A stretch of DNA of 64,000 nucleotides from assembly GCF_000143415.4 (NCBI RefSeq), contig NW_003314281.1, positions 422,833 through 486,832 of the forward strand. Direction: 5' to 3'. Shown here in pieces: positions 28,701-38,903 of this stretch; the first letter of the stretch is position 1, and each line of letters opens with the position of its first letter. The notes below the pieces were generated by a model. It did not search any database, was not told the DNA's origin, and saw nothing but the letters and a program-made list of their open reading frames with translations. This stretch comes from Selaginella moellendorffii (taxonomy: Eukaryota > Streptophyta > Lycopodiopsida > Selaginellales > Selaginellaceae). Made by a program: the position numbers and the translations under genes.

Positions 28701-29590
28701 CCACCACAATTGATGAGCGAGAGAGAGAGGGATCGACCCACCTCTCGCTTTCGCACACAACTGGAAACTGGAATCACCAGAGCGCATTCCATATGAGACC
28801 AATTCATGGCAACTGATTGATCTGTGCCTACATGATCATGGATCCCGCGGCAGAGTGTATCGTCCTCTCGCAGCCTTCGTAGGATGTATAAGTTACTATC
28901 TACATGAAACAACAGGGAAAAGCAAAACTCACATTAAAAACGAAGGAAACCCATGTAGTACTGTGCCCGCACGGCCCGGCCACACAGCAGAGATTTTGGA
29001 AGAAAGGAATCTGGAATCAACCAGCAGGAGCTATGATCATCGATCCTCTCTCCCTCTCTCTCTCTTGCTAGCTTCAGTGACATGATCTCTCCAATTCATT
29101 GATATCTCACTTATTAGATACTCTGCCGATAGCTGTATATAGGATGGATGGATGGGTGCCTTGCTTGCCAGATCTTTGAGTGGTCTTGTTCTAGGCAGCA
29201 GCAGCAGCAGCAGCAGAAGCAGCAGCAGAGGAGAGCTTTTTCCTTCCGTGCTGTTGGAAGGAATTGGGCAGCCCAAATTTTGTCGGAGGATAAGATCTTT
29301 CTTTGTTTTTGCGTTAAATGCAGACTTTTCTTTAACAAAGTAGAAAACTAAGTTTTTGATCCAATCCATGATCCATCAGCCAGCCGCAAAAAAGGAGCCT
29401 CGTTTGTGCTGTTTGTTTCGTGCACGCAAATTTCTCTGCTTTCCGGTAACAAAAGCTTAAACAACTCCAGGAAAGCTTCTTTCTATTTCTTCCCCCCCTG
29501 GTGAAATTCGGCTGCTGGACTGACTGAATCCTCCGTAAGTTGGTGGCATCTAATTTAGCATTACAAAAAAACCACTGGAGGCCAAGTAAG
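25785..29590. other. Gene-poor 3.8-kb interval between AT-hook gene and cytokinin dehydrogenase
   Basis: No convincing gene. The longest frame (27045-27662, +, 205 residues) is unlike any family I know and has no exon context; shorter ones are similar. Two short words (CACATTGGCCAT at ~27215 and ~27868) recur. A purine-pyrimidine microsatellite rich in CT/GA occurs near 29040-29070. It may hold regulatory DNA of both flanking genes or a non-coding RNA, but nothing decides this. Confidence 0.35.
29195..29229. repeat. CAG/GCA microsatellite
   Basis: About 11 tandem CAG-type triplets with one interruption (AGAAGC) about 760 bp upstream of the cytokinin dehydrogenase start. It would code for Gln/Ser runs, but no gene uses it here. 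Confidence 0.8.
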
Positions 29591-29606
29591 TGCGCGGACT
29601 TGGGCA

Positions 29607-29613
29607 TATAAAA
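29607..29613 (+). promoter_or_regulatory. TATA box of cytokinin dehydrogenase gene
   Basis: TATAAAA 348 bp upstream of the ATG. A CT-rich stretch and tandem TTTCAG words (29730-29765) between it and the start look like a 5' UTR. Confidence 0.5.
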
Positions 29614-29954
29614 GGCCAACACGGTGTGAGTGTGCTGCATTCCCCGCCAGCAGCAGCAAAGTGGCAAATCCCCATCAAGTGCTTCTGTTGGTTGGATAGA
29701 TCGATCCACCCAAAGCCTCACATTCAAAAGGTCTCCAGTTTTCAGTTTCAGTTTCAGTTTTCAGCTCCGCCCCCGGCTTCGGCTTTTGAGTTCAGTTTCT
29801 GAGTTCAGCTGCAGCTGCACTTGAACGTCCTTTTTTCTCTCCCCAGTTCTTCCCTTTCTTGAGAAGGAAAAAAAGGAGAGAAAATTTAGCTGATTTGTAA
29901 TTCTCACATACAAGAGAGAGAGAGAGAGTTCTTTTCTTGCTGATCGCGATCGCC

Positions 29955-32870
29955 ATGGAAGCTCGAGTGCGAGGACATGGCTTGATGATCCGGTCAAAGG
30001 ATCACGAACCATGGCCGACCACGAGGAGACCCAGGAGCGAGGCAATGTTGATCCTCTCGTGGGGACAAATCCTCGCGCTCCTCCTCCTCTTTGTGCGCAC
30101 GGCCATCGTCGGCCTCGCCAATTCCAGCTGCTCCGGATCGCCGCTCTCCGCCCAGGACTGTGCCGCCCTCTCCTCGCTCTCGCTCCACGGCCACATCACC
30201 TTCGCCACCGCCACCTCGCCCGCCTCCTCCTCCGACTTTGGGCGCATCCATCGCCGCCTCCCCCACGCCATCCTCTACCCCTCCTCCGTCCGCGACATCG
30301 CATCGCTTGTCCGTGCTGTCCACGACACGAGCTCGCCTCTGCGCATCGCGGCCAGAGGAGCCGGGCACTCCGTGGCTGGACAGGCCCAGGCCGGCGATGG
30401 CGTCGTGATCGAGATGGGGAGCTTGCGCGGGATCAAGGTGTCCGAAGGAAAGCCCGGGGAGCAGCCGTATGTGGAGGCCATGGGAGGAGAGCTCTGGATC
30501 GACGTTGTGAGGGAGAGCTTGAAGTATGGATTGGCGCCGCGATCGCTCACGGACTATCTCTTTCTCAGCGTTGGGGGGACGCTCTCCAACGCGGGGGTGA
30601 GCGGCCAGGCCTTTCGATACGGCCCCCAGATCAGCAATGTCCTGGAATTGGAAGTAGTGACAGGTACTCGCATTTTGCAAACTTTTTCTCTCCCTCCATC
30701 GCTCCTCTGTTTGGATAATCGGTTTCTTGAGCTCAATTTCGCGATTCCTGGACGTGGGTCGATGTCAATTTTGCCATGGATTCTCGGATTCTCTCTGCGA
30801 ATCTAGGCCAGAAGTATAGCAATGATTGATTGATTGATTTGATTGCCAAGAAGTGAGGAGATCCTTTTCTCTTTTTCCTCTCTCTCTCTCTCCCTCTCTT
30901 CTCTCTCCTCTCCCTACTGGATTGTCGATGCTTGGCTTGCTTGCTTGCTTGCTCTCTGTCTCTCTCTCTTGCGCGCTGCTCCAAATTCCAATCATTTGAT
31001 TCATCCCTCTTGATTTGAATCCCCTGTTTCGTGCCAAGCAAAACAGAGCACTTGCATCACATATCGTTTGATTGTTTCTTTCCTTCCTTTGTTTAATCGC
31101 TTCTTGCGAAGCTTCCTGTTCGCTTGTCTGAATGGAGTGGAGTGGATCACTTTGATTCTGTCTGTTAGGTGGTGTGTTCTAATCTATCCCAAGAAATCTC
31201 TTAACGGTTTTGCGCGTTCCAGGGAATGGTGAAATCGTGCGCTGCTCGCCCGTGGATCACGCGGACCTCTTCTTTGCGGTTCTGGGGGGCCTCGGCCAAT
31301 TTGGGATCATCACCAAAGCCAAGATCAATCTCGAGCGAGCTCCTCAAAAGGTGAGCACACGAAAAAGGGAAAAGAGGAGAAGCAAGATAACTCCTCCCTC
31401 CATTGCCACGATGTTCACGCTTTAGCTTTTGTTCCTTCTTCTCTCTCAGCGTCTTACACCTTACGAGCTTGGATTGGCGAGCCCCTTTTTTCTCCTCTGT
31501 TGCTCATTTTCTGGTGTTTTCTTTGGATGAATTCGTCTCGTCGTGTCGGCCACGCGTGATAATTTTTTGCTTGTCCAAATGATTGAGAGTGTGTACAGTG
31601 TTTTTGATATATAGTTTTTTTCTCGCTCTATCTCTCGCCACCATTTGTCTTGTTGTGCTCTGTTGTGCGCTGCCGTTCTTCGAATGATTTCTCTTCATTG
31701 ATCACCAATTTTTAGTTTTTCTCTTTCCATAAAACACTGACTGACTGAACTGACCCCATGAATCTCTCTGATCACCCAAAATCTGGATAACTTGAGAAAA
31801 AAAAAGGAGAGAAACTGACACTCTTAATTGTGTTTGTTTCCAGGTAAAATGGATCAGAGCACTCTACTCGGATTTCAAGGCTTTCACTCGAGATCAGGAG
31901 CTGCTAATCGCCCGCCCAAAACACAGCCCCAACTCCTTCGATTACGTCGAGGGCTCCGTGATCGTAAACAACAATCACCCCAGCAACGAATACAAGCCCA
32001 TTCCATTCCACGGACAAACCCTCAACGCGAGCCTCATACCTCCTTCCGCCGGCCCCGTTCTCTACTGCTTAGAACTCACCAAGAACTACGACGAGGACGA
32101 GTCCGCCACCATTGACGAGGTTCGTGCATGCATGCATGCATGCATGCCGACTAACCATGCTTAAGATCTGCTAAACTAACGACTTTTTTCCTCTTTGGGT
32201 AGACCGTCTCGTCGCTCCTGGCGCCGCTGGGGCATGTTCCCTCGCTCGTCTTCAGCAAAGATGCGTCGTACTTTGAGTTCCTAAACCGCGTCCACGATGG
32301 TGAGATCCGGCTGCGCAAAAAGGGGCTGTGGGATGTCCCGCACCCGTGGATGAATCTCTTGGTTCCAAAGAGCAAGATCGAGGAGTTTGATGCGTTGGTT
32401 TTCAGAGAGATTCTCCGCAAAGGCATCAATGGGCCACTCCTCGTGTACCCTCTAGACAAGATGAAGTAAGTGTGAGAGAGCAGGAGCTTTTGACTTGATC
32501 TGGCACTAAAATATTCAACTTTTTCCTGTTGTGTAGGTGGGATTCCAGGACCTCGGTCGTGATGCCCGACGAGAACATCTTCTACCTGGTTGGGATGCTG
32601 CGCTACGCCACGCCCTCGGGAGTTCCATCAGTCAGCTCTCTCGTGGATCAAAACAAGGAGATTCTCCGGGTGTGCAAGAGCGCTGGGATCCATCTCAAGC
32701 AGTACATTCCCCAGCTTTCGAGCGAGGAGGAGTGGCGAGAGCACTACGGCAGCTCCTGGAGCTTGTTCTTGCGGAGGAAATTGGCCTACGACCCAAAAGC
32801 AATCCTCGCCCCGGGGCAAAACATTTTCGCCCCATCCTCCTCCTCTCTCAAGCTCTCGAGCGCCCTGTAG
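29955..32870 (+). CDS. CKX: Cytokinin dehydrogenase (cytokinin oxidase)
   Basis: Five exons: 29955-30663, 31223-31350, 31844-32119, 32203-32465 and 32537-32870; 569 residues. A VAO/FAD-type oxidoreductase with the covalent FAD site [10 protein letters not shown] (H138), the middle FAD-binding segment [15 protein letters not shown] with [10 protein letters not shown], the cytokinin-dehydrogenase C-terminal domain ([11 protein letters not shown]), and the end [14 protein letters not shown]. It cleaves the isoprenoid side chain of cytokinins irreversibly, so it sets cytokinin level. A strongly hydrophobic segment (about residues 30-53, [20 protein letters not shown]) follows a basic ~30-residue N-extension, which suggests a signal anchor or, from Met at 30043, a normal signal peptide. 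The motif is RGAGHS where many family members have RGHGHS. Two long introns (559 and 493 nt) are unusual for this window. Confidence 0.94.
32125..32147. repeat. TGCA/CATG tandem microsatellite in CKX intron 3
   Basis: About 23 bp of (GCAT)n just inside the third intron of the CKX gene. It is also a run of RY (CATGCA) elements, the site type bound by B3 factors. Nothing shows it is functional. Confidence 0.7.
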
Positions 32871-33056
32871 GAGAAAGATCCCTGGGCAAGGCGAGAGTGT
32901 GTGTGTACAGTCTTGAGCGTTGGCGCGGTGGCTGTAAAGCCCGCGAGTTTGTATGCCGCCCCCTTCCCTCCAAATTTCAAAATTTTAAAAGTTTTTAAAA
33001 CAAATGCCTCGAATATCCTCACGCCCTAGGCGCTGCTTCTAGGGTTCTTCGCGGCT

Positions 33057-33901
33057 ATGGCGGCAGCGGCAGCGGCGAGCGCCATCTTGGCCGGCATTGC
33101 AGCAACTGGACACTGTGCGTGAGATCTTTGGCGGTCTGATGGGTGGATCTTTGATGTGACTGATGGATTCGGATTTGCGCTTGCCCGGATTTGTGCAGTG
33201 GACAAGGAAAGCCTGGCCATGTAAATTTCTGTGAGATTCTTTCCCAGGCTCGGTCGGAAGCATGATGGCCGGCATCTTTACAGGTTGCAGTTCCTGTACC
33301 AGAGGAATTTGGCGAGGGCTCTGCGCATACTGGACATGGAAGGCGTGAAGCGCATTACTGGCCAAAATTCCAAGCGCTCCATCTTTGTGGTAAGTACCAC
33401 GATTTCCTCTTTTCCTTTGCTTTTCTACTTCCATCTCCCGTTCATCCTCTCTTTGCTTGTCCTGGCTGCTGCTTTGTTCTCGTAGACTCTTCTTTGAATC
33501 TCAAAGATCAGCTTTTTTAAAAGGACTTTTAAAGCGGATGTGGTTGTGGTTTGGTTCTCCAGGTTCGTGGAGAGACCGACAAGAGTGATCAACACTTGTG
33601 CCTGCTCAAGCCCCACTTCTGCTCGTGTCCATCTTTCTTCTTCGATGTTGTGGTCCGCCACCAGCATCTCTGCGTACGTAAAGATGCTCCTTTTTAATAA
33701 TCTCTGGTCATAGATTGGCTGCTGAGAGTGCGTTGAATTCATTCCTCGCAGTGCAAGCACCAGCTGGCCGCAAGTCTCGCAGAGGCACTGAGAATTTGCA
33801 AGGACCAAACGGTTAGTGACCAAGAGCTGGCCATCCTGCTTTTGGAGAAAAGAAGCAAGAGGAATCGTCGTCAAGTGCACTACGCTCTGCAAGAGAAATG
33901 A
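33057..33901 (+). CDS. ZSWIM7: SWIM zinc-finger protein, ZSWIM7/SWS1-like
   Basis: Five exons: 33057-33114, 33199-33220, 33248-33389, 33563-33673 and 33752-33901; 160 residues (human ZSWIM7 is about 140). The SWIM motif CxCx(n)CxH is complete across the exon 4/5 junction: CSCPSFFFDVVV...CKHQLAASLAEALRIC. Upstream lie LYRLQFLYQRNLARALRILD and VKRITGQNSKRSIFVV, and the C-terminus (DQELAILLLEKRSKR) also fits. ZSWIM7/SWS1 is a Shu-complex subunit that works with RAD51 paralogues to promote homologous recombination. The first two exons are short and Ala-rich, so the start at 33057 and the 22-nt exon 2 are the weakest points. It is convergent with UROD, 122 bp away. Confidence 0.82.
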
Positions 33902-34023
33902 TCCTCATGGATGGATTCCTTGCTTCTTTTGCTGCAAAGCTTTTTCTCCAGGCCAGGTGAGGAGAAAGAGAAAGAAAAGAGAGAAGAAGAAGAAGAAAAA
34001 AATAAAAACAGCTAGCAACATTC

Positions 34024-35483
34024 TCACGATGCTGCTGCTGCTGCAAATTGTGCAGATAAAGAGCCCAGCTTGTCCAGCGACAGGCTCCGTGCCGTTTGAA
34101 AAAAATGTGCGACACTCTCTTCCGGGGTGCCAACCAAGACGCCGTGTCCCAGATTGAGGATGTGACCCTTGTTTCCAGCCTTTCTCACGACGCTGCAAAA
34201 ACAATACGCAAGGTGTTAGTCACTGCAAGACACAAGGAGAACTTACTCGACCACGGCTTCGGTGATCGACCATTCCGGACCGAAAAGAACGCAGGGATCC
34301 ACATTTCCCTGGACAGCCACGGAATCTCCCAGCCTCTTTCGACCATCCAGCATGTCTACTGTCCAATCCAGGCCGATGACATGAGCTCCGGTGTCACTCA
34401 TTCTTTCCAGGAGGCCCCCGTTTCCATTCGCATAGAGGACGATCGGAACTCCAGGACACTTGTCCTTGACAGTCCTGATCATCTGCGAAAAAGAAAGAGA
34501 GAAAAAAAGAAGTCTTTTGGGAAGAACTAGAAAAGAACGATTAAAAAGAAAGGTTACCTTGCAAATATACGGTTTTGACCAGCGATCCCATTGAACTGGC
34601 GTAAGTTGGCCACCCCAGGAATCAAATATTTGGACGCACTGAGCACCGGATTGTATCTGAAACACGAGGTAGTCCCCGATCGCATTTGCAAGGTGGTCGA
34701 GTATCGACTCGAGCAGCTCCGGATTCTCGTAACACATGCCTTTGATCTTCTTGTAAGTTCGAGTGGAGCGGCCCTCGATGAGATAAGTTGCCAGCGTCCA
34801 CGGCGCACCGACGAATCCAAGAACAGCAGCTCCATTCCCTACCTGCGCAGCTGCAAAGATCTCAGCCTAAAACTGCTATAAAAAAAGAAAGAAAAAAGAA
34901 AGAAAGCTTGTACCTCTCTTCGAAGAGTTCTCAACGAGTCGCCGACGAACTCGAGGCGTGAGAGATCGATGGAATGCAGCTGCGATGCTCGCTCCACCGA
35001 CACGACTGGGTCGCTGATGATCGGGCCTTTGGCGTCATCGATCTCAAACTCCACTCCAATCGCGGGGAGTGGAGTGAGGATGTCGGAGAAGATGATGACG
35101 CCGTCGGGCATGAATGCTTTCCAGGGCTGCAGCGAAATCTCGACGATAAGATCCGTCTCCTCGGATCTCTTGCGGAAGGAGGGATGCTTGTCTGCCAATT
35201 TGCGATACGCTGCCATGTATCGCCCGGCCTGACGCATCATCCACGCCGGCGGCCTCGCCACGGATTGGCCCCTGGCTGCCTGAACGAGCAGCGGCTCTGG
35301 ATCTGAGGTAAGCCACAGATTCATCCCAGATTTGCTTGCGATATCCAAGATTTTACCTGGCTGCGATGATGATTCACACCTGGCAACCACCGGCATTCTT
35401 CCCGCTGGACGCTGCCCCGCCTCTCCCCAGCATCGCGCAGTCGGCCGCGCCATGGCACAGCAGCATATCGCTCCTCCCGCCAT
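34024..35483 (-). CDS. HEME: Uroporphyrinogen decarboxylase (plastid)
   Basis: Five minus-strand exons: 35483-35357, 35302-34914, 34842-34558, 34482-34247 and 34192-34024; 401 residues. UROD signatures are [20 protein letters not shown] (substrate-binding, conserved Arg), [58 protein letters not shown] and [19 protein letters not shown]. Exon 1 encodes a probable plastid transit peptide. It converts uroporphyrinogen III to coproporphyrinogen III for haem and chlorophyll. The proposed intron 35303-35356 is exactly 54 nt, has GT-AG ends and no stop in frame, so if unspliced the protein would gain 18 residues; the spliced form restores the plant sequence DPLLVKAARGxxVxRPP-like context. The C-terminus is Ala-rich. 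Confidence 0.94.
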
Positions 35484-35815
35484 GCCTCAACCATAAACCC
35501 TAACCTAATATAAACAAAAAAGTGTATTTTTTAATTAAAAAAGTATGGATAAAATATATATTATTAAGATAACTATTATAATTTATCATAATAATATATG
35601 TTTATCAATAGTTTAATATTCATTACTTTTTATGATTAATTTAATCAAAGTGGGGTAAAATGTAATGTCATTTTCAAAGTAGTTTTTATATTGCTGAAAT
35701 TTAAATACATTAAAACTTAGCATAAGGCTATATACACTATTTCATATAAAATATATGTTTTTAATATACTATTTAAGTGATAAAATAATAATTTATAACA
35801 TCTAAATTCTAATAT
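35484..35815. other. AT-rich spacer next to UROD
   Basis: 332 bp, mainly A/T runs. The first ~40 bases contain AAACCCTAA and AACCTAA words near 35500 that belong to the UROD upstream region. The rest has no gene. Confidence 0.5.
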
Positions 35816-38227
35816 TGTAAGGTTTATAAATACATGTATTACCCTAGCTAAGTAATACACTAATTATAATACAATAGTATATGAACCATTTATTTAGATC
35901 CATCCATTCGTAGGGGTCTAATCCCCAATTAATATAATTGTTCTTATATCCCGAGCAATCATATTGATGGAGGTGAGAAGCATTATAATTTGTCCCTAAA
36001 AGGCAAAGCTTTTTCATAGTGCTTTGCTTTAGTGTTTGGGATAATGTTTTTTGTTTTTATTTTTTCATTCTCTTTTAAATTTAGATTTATATTAGCTTTT
36101 TGCAAGATCTAGAACTTTAGCTATTGTTGTTCTTAGATTTACTTTTTCTTCTGATCTTCATTGCATTCTCTTCTTCTATTATACAACACTGTCATTGATT
36201 AAGGAGTATATCACTTGAAGCTACTAATGCTGTTCTATTGGATCGAACTTTTAGTGCCTATGCCCATCTTTAGTGTGTTGCCATTTTCAACTTTCATGAG
36301 ATATGATTACACAATTTATTTTCTTCTCAGTGTTCTGCCATCTTCTGTTGATGTGGAGCGTGATCATGACATCAATTGGCAAGGTATAGATGATATAATT
36401 TAGTTTTTGGAGAATGTTCAAGGTTTGAGTTTATGGGAAGATGATATGTATAAGCTCGAGTGGATTCTAGATTGTGATGACGAGCTTGATTATTATGGAA
36501 ATAACTTTGAAGATGAAATGGAGATTTCATAAGGTAAGTGTAAATCCTTCAATCTGCCATTTAATTTTTTTTCTCTACTTTTTGCTTTTTCCCAACTTTT
36601 TTTTATTTCTCGATCTGAGCCACCTTCTTATGTTCCTAGTATTTCTTCCTCATTTACAGTGTTTTCTTCTCCTGACATGTCAATCATTTATGACTATGAT
36701 AATTTTCATTCTCAATCCAATATTAAGTTGAGTGTTTTTTGTCTTCCTCATACTAATTTGGATGTTAAATGTATGCATAAAGTTGAGAATCTTGTTTTTG
36801 TTTCATTGGCAAAGTCTTTGATTAGTTTTGATGTTAAATATTCCCTTGTTCCAAGGGTTGAGTCACTTTTGCCAGAGTTTCAAGTTGAATGTATGTCGTT
36901 ATTTATAAGTACTGCCAAAAACTTTTGCTTTATCATTGTTGCTGAAAAGTTCATATATTCCCTTGAGAGTGTGGATGTTATTGATTTTCACCTCTCTAAT
37001 GTTAGGTTGTGTGTTAAGGGAGTTAAGCAGTATGAATTTTTTACTTATATTATGGTGGCCGGAGTATTTTATAATATGAAGTCCTATTTTCCAAACTTTG
37101 AGCATATATCCTTCTTTTGATTTTCTCATTTTTACATTGTTAACTATTATAAATTCCTTTTCTAATGCTTCTTTATCCACATTTTCTTCGTTTATAATTG
37201 TTTTTCTTCAATTTTTCTCCTTTTTGCCTCGACACTTTAAACTTTTTTTCCTTCGAAGGAGGGGGTAGAGGGGATGGACGGGAGTCCAGCTTTGACGATA
37301 GAGTGAGGATGAGCAAATGCAGTAATGGAGCAAGGACAAATAATATGGATTGTAGAGTGAGGATGATTATAACAAGTCTAAACCGAACATCCAACTTTGA
37401 TGTAGTGAGGCTGAAAGGATGTGATAGTGAAATGAAGCTAAACATAAATGGTAAAGTGAGGATAAGTGTAATAATGAATTTAAATAGAACCAATATTTCA
37501 AAACTTTTTTTCTTTCAAAGAGGGGATAATAAGGATTGAAGGACAAATGGAGTGAGTTTAATTTCCTATATGCAGTGCTAGATGAGGACAATAGTTGTGA
37601 ATCTAAATAAACATGGGTTTTAAATGTTAACCGAATGGAAGGCACAATAATAAGTTCTACTTATGATCCTAAGTCCGAGTTAATTGTGGTTTTAGAGGAC
37701 TATTGCCAAACAAATTTAAAGACAGGATATATTGTTTGTTGCAATGGTGCTTTATGGATTATAGTGGCTCTCAAAATCCCTTATTTGTGTTCAAAATTAT
37801 AGTTGTATACTTGATTTAAGAATTTAAGAGCTACAAATGGAGTTACAATTAGTTCACTAGGATTCTATAGTAAGTTGATGCTTATGCCATGGCTTTAGGT
37901 TTTATTTCAATCATGGTTATCAACAATTTTGTTGGTAGTTTTGTGGGACTTTTAAATTTTTATAGTAATTTATGATTACCCAATAGAAGCTCCAAATATT
38001 CCATTTGACTTGTTATCATCACCTTTTCATTTTTTGGAGGGGAGGATGGTGTAATGTTTCTAAATATATATATTTATATACATGTATTACCCTAGCTAAG
38101 CAATATATTAATTATAGTACTATAATATATGAACTATTCATTTGGGATTGAATCTAGTTCATCCATTGTTGTATATAAGTAAGGGTCTAAACCCCAATTA
38201 ATATACTTACTCTTATATCCCACATCA
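35816..38227 (+). mobile_element. Decayed LTR retroelement without recognisable pol
   Basis: Two similar blocks lie 2.2 kb apart. Left LTR 35816-~35961 and right LTR 38050-~38227 share TACATGTATTACCCTAGCTAAG, then GGGTCTAA.CCCCAATTAATAT and a CTTATATCCC end. Both begin TGTAA. A primer-site-like TGATGGAGGTGAGAAGCA (35965-35982) follows the left LTR, and a polypurine run GGAGGGGAGGATGG precedes the right one. The interior has no recognisable gag, protease or pol; a few frames (36215-37120) are short and unlike known families, so it may be a non-autonomous (TRIM/LARD-like) or heavily decayed element. The primer site matches at 14 of 18 positions that of the gypsy element at 41726-46904, suggesting a common primer tRNA. 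No clear target duplication. Confidence 0.7.
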
Positions 38228-38903
38228 TGATATTTTTTTGAAAATATTAATATAATTTTTCTTAGTATATATAATGTTTGATTAATATACTATTATCTTG
38301 GGTATAAAGTAATTATTATTTATATTTTAGTTAATTTTTCCTATATAACTATGTATTTAATGTTAAAATAGTACTTTATAGAAATTAATAAGAAACTTAT
38401 TTTACTTTCTTACATACTTTAAATTTATAACTAAAATAATGCAAATGTATTTTTTAAAACAGATATGTTTTCTTAATTTTTATTTCTTTTATTGTTGACT
38501 TTAAATTTATTTCAACATGAAATATATATTATTTTTAAAAAGTAAAAAATAATTTAGGAAAACATAAAAATATAATTAAATTTTACATTCTTTCAATAGT
38601 GTTTATTATTTACAATTTCACTTTATATTAAATCCCAATCAAAATTTCTAAATTTGAAAGAAAAATGACTAAAGAAGATAAAAAAGCTATATCTTCAAAG
38701 TTACCGAAGTTACACATTGAAATACAAAGGTTAGCCATTAACTATAAAATATTGAGAAATATATTATGCATAACTTAGATAGCCATTTTCACACAAAGAA
38801 ATTTATAAAAATTACAAATTTTATTTTCTAAAAATTTATTATATTTATTTAAATTTAAAAATTAATTATTATGGTTTTAAAGAAATTTAACATAAAATAT
38901 ATA
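38228..38903. other. AT-saturated spacer between retroelements
   Basis: 676 bp, very AT-rich with no reading frame or repeat signal that I can identify. Probably old decayed repeat DNA. Confidence 0.4.

Noticed and set aside
29040-29070. CT-rich run considered as a splice polypyrimidine tract
   Set aside because: No coding exon follows on either strand.
29994-30680. 228-residue minus-strand frame opposite CKX exon 1
   Set aside because: A GC-rich antisense shadow of the CKX exon; the composition is GGG/GAG repeats and there is no family resemblance.
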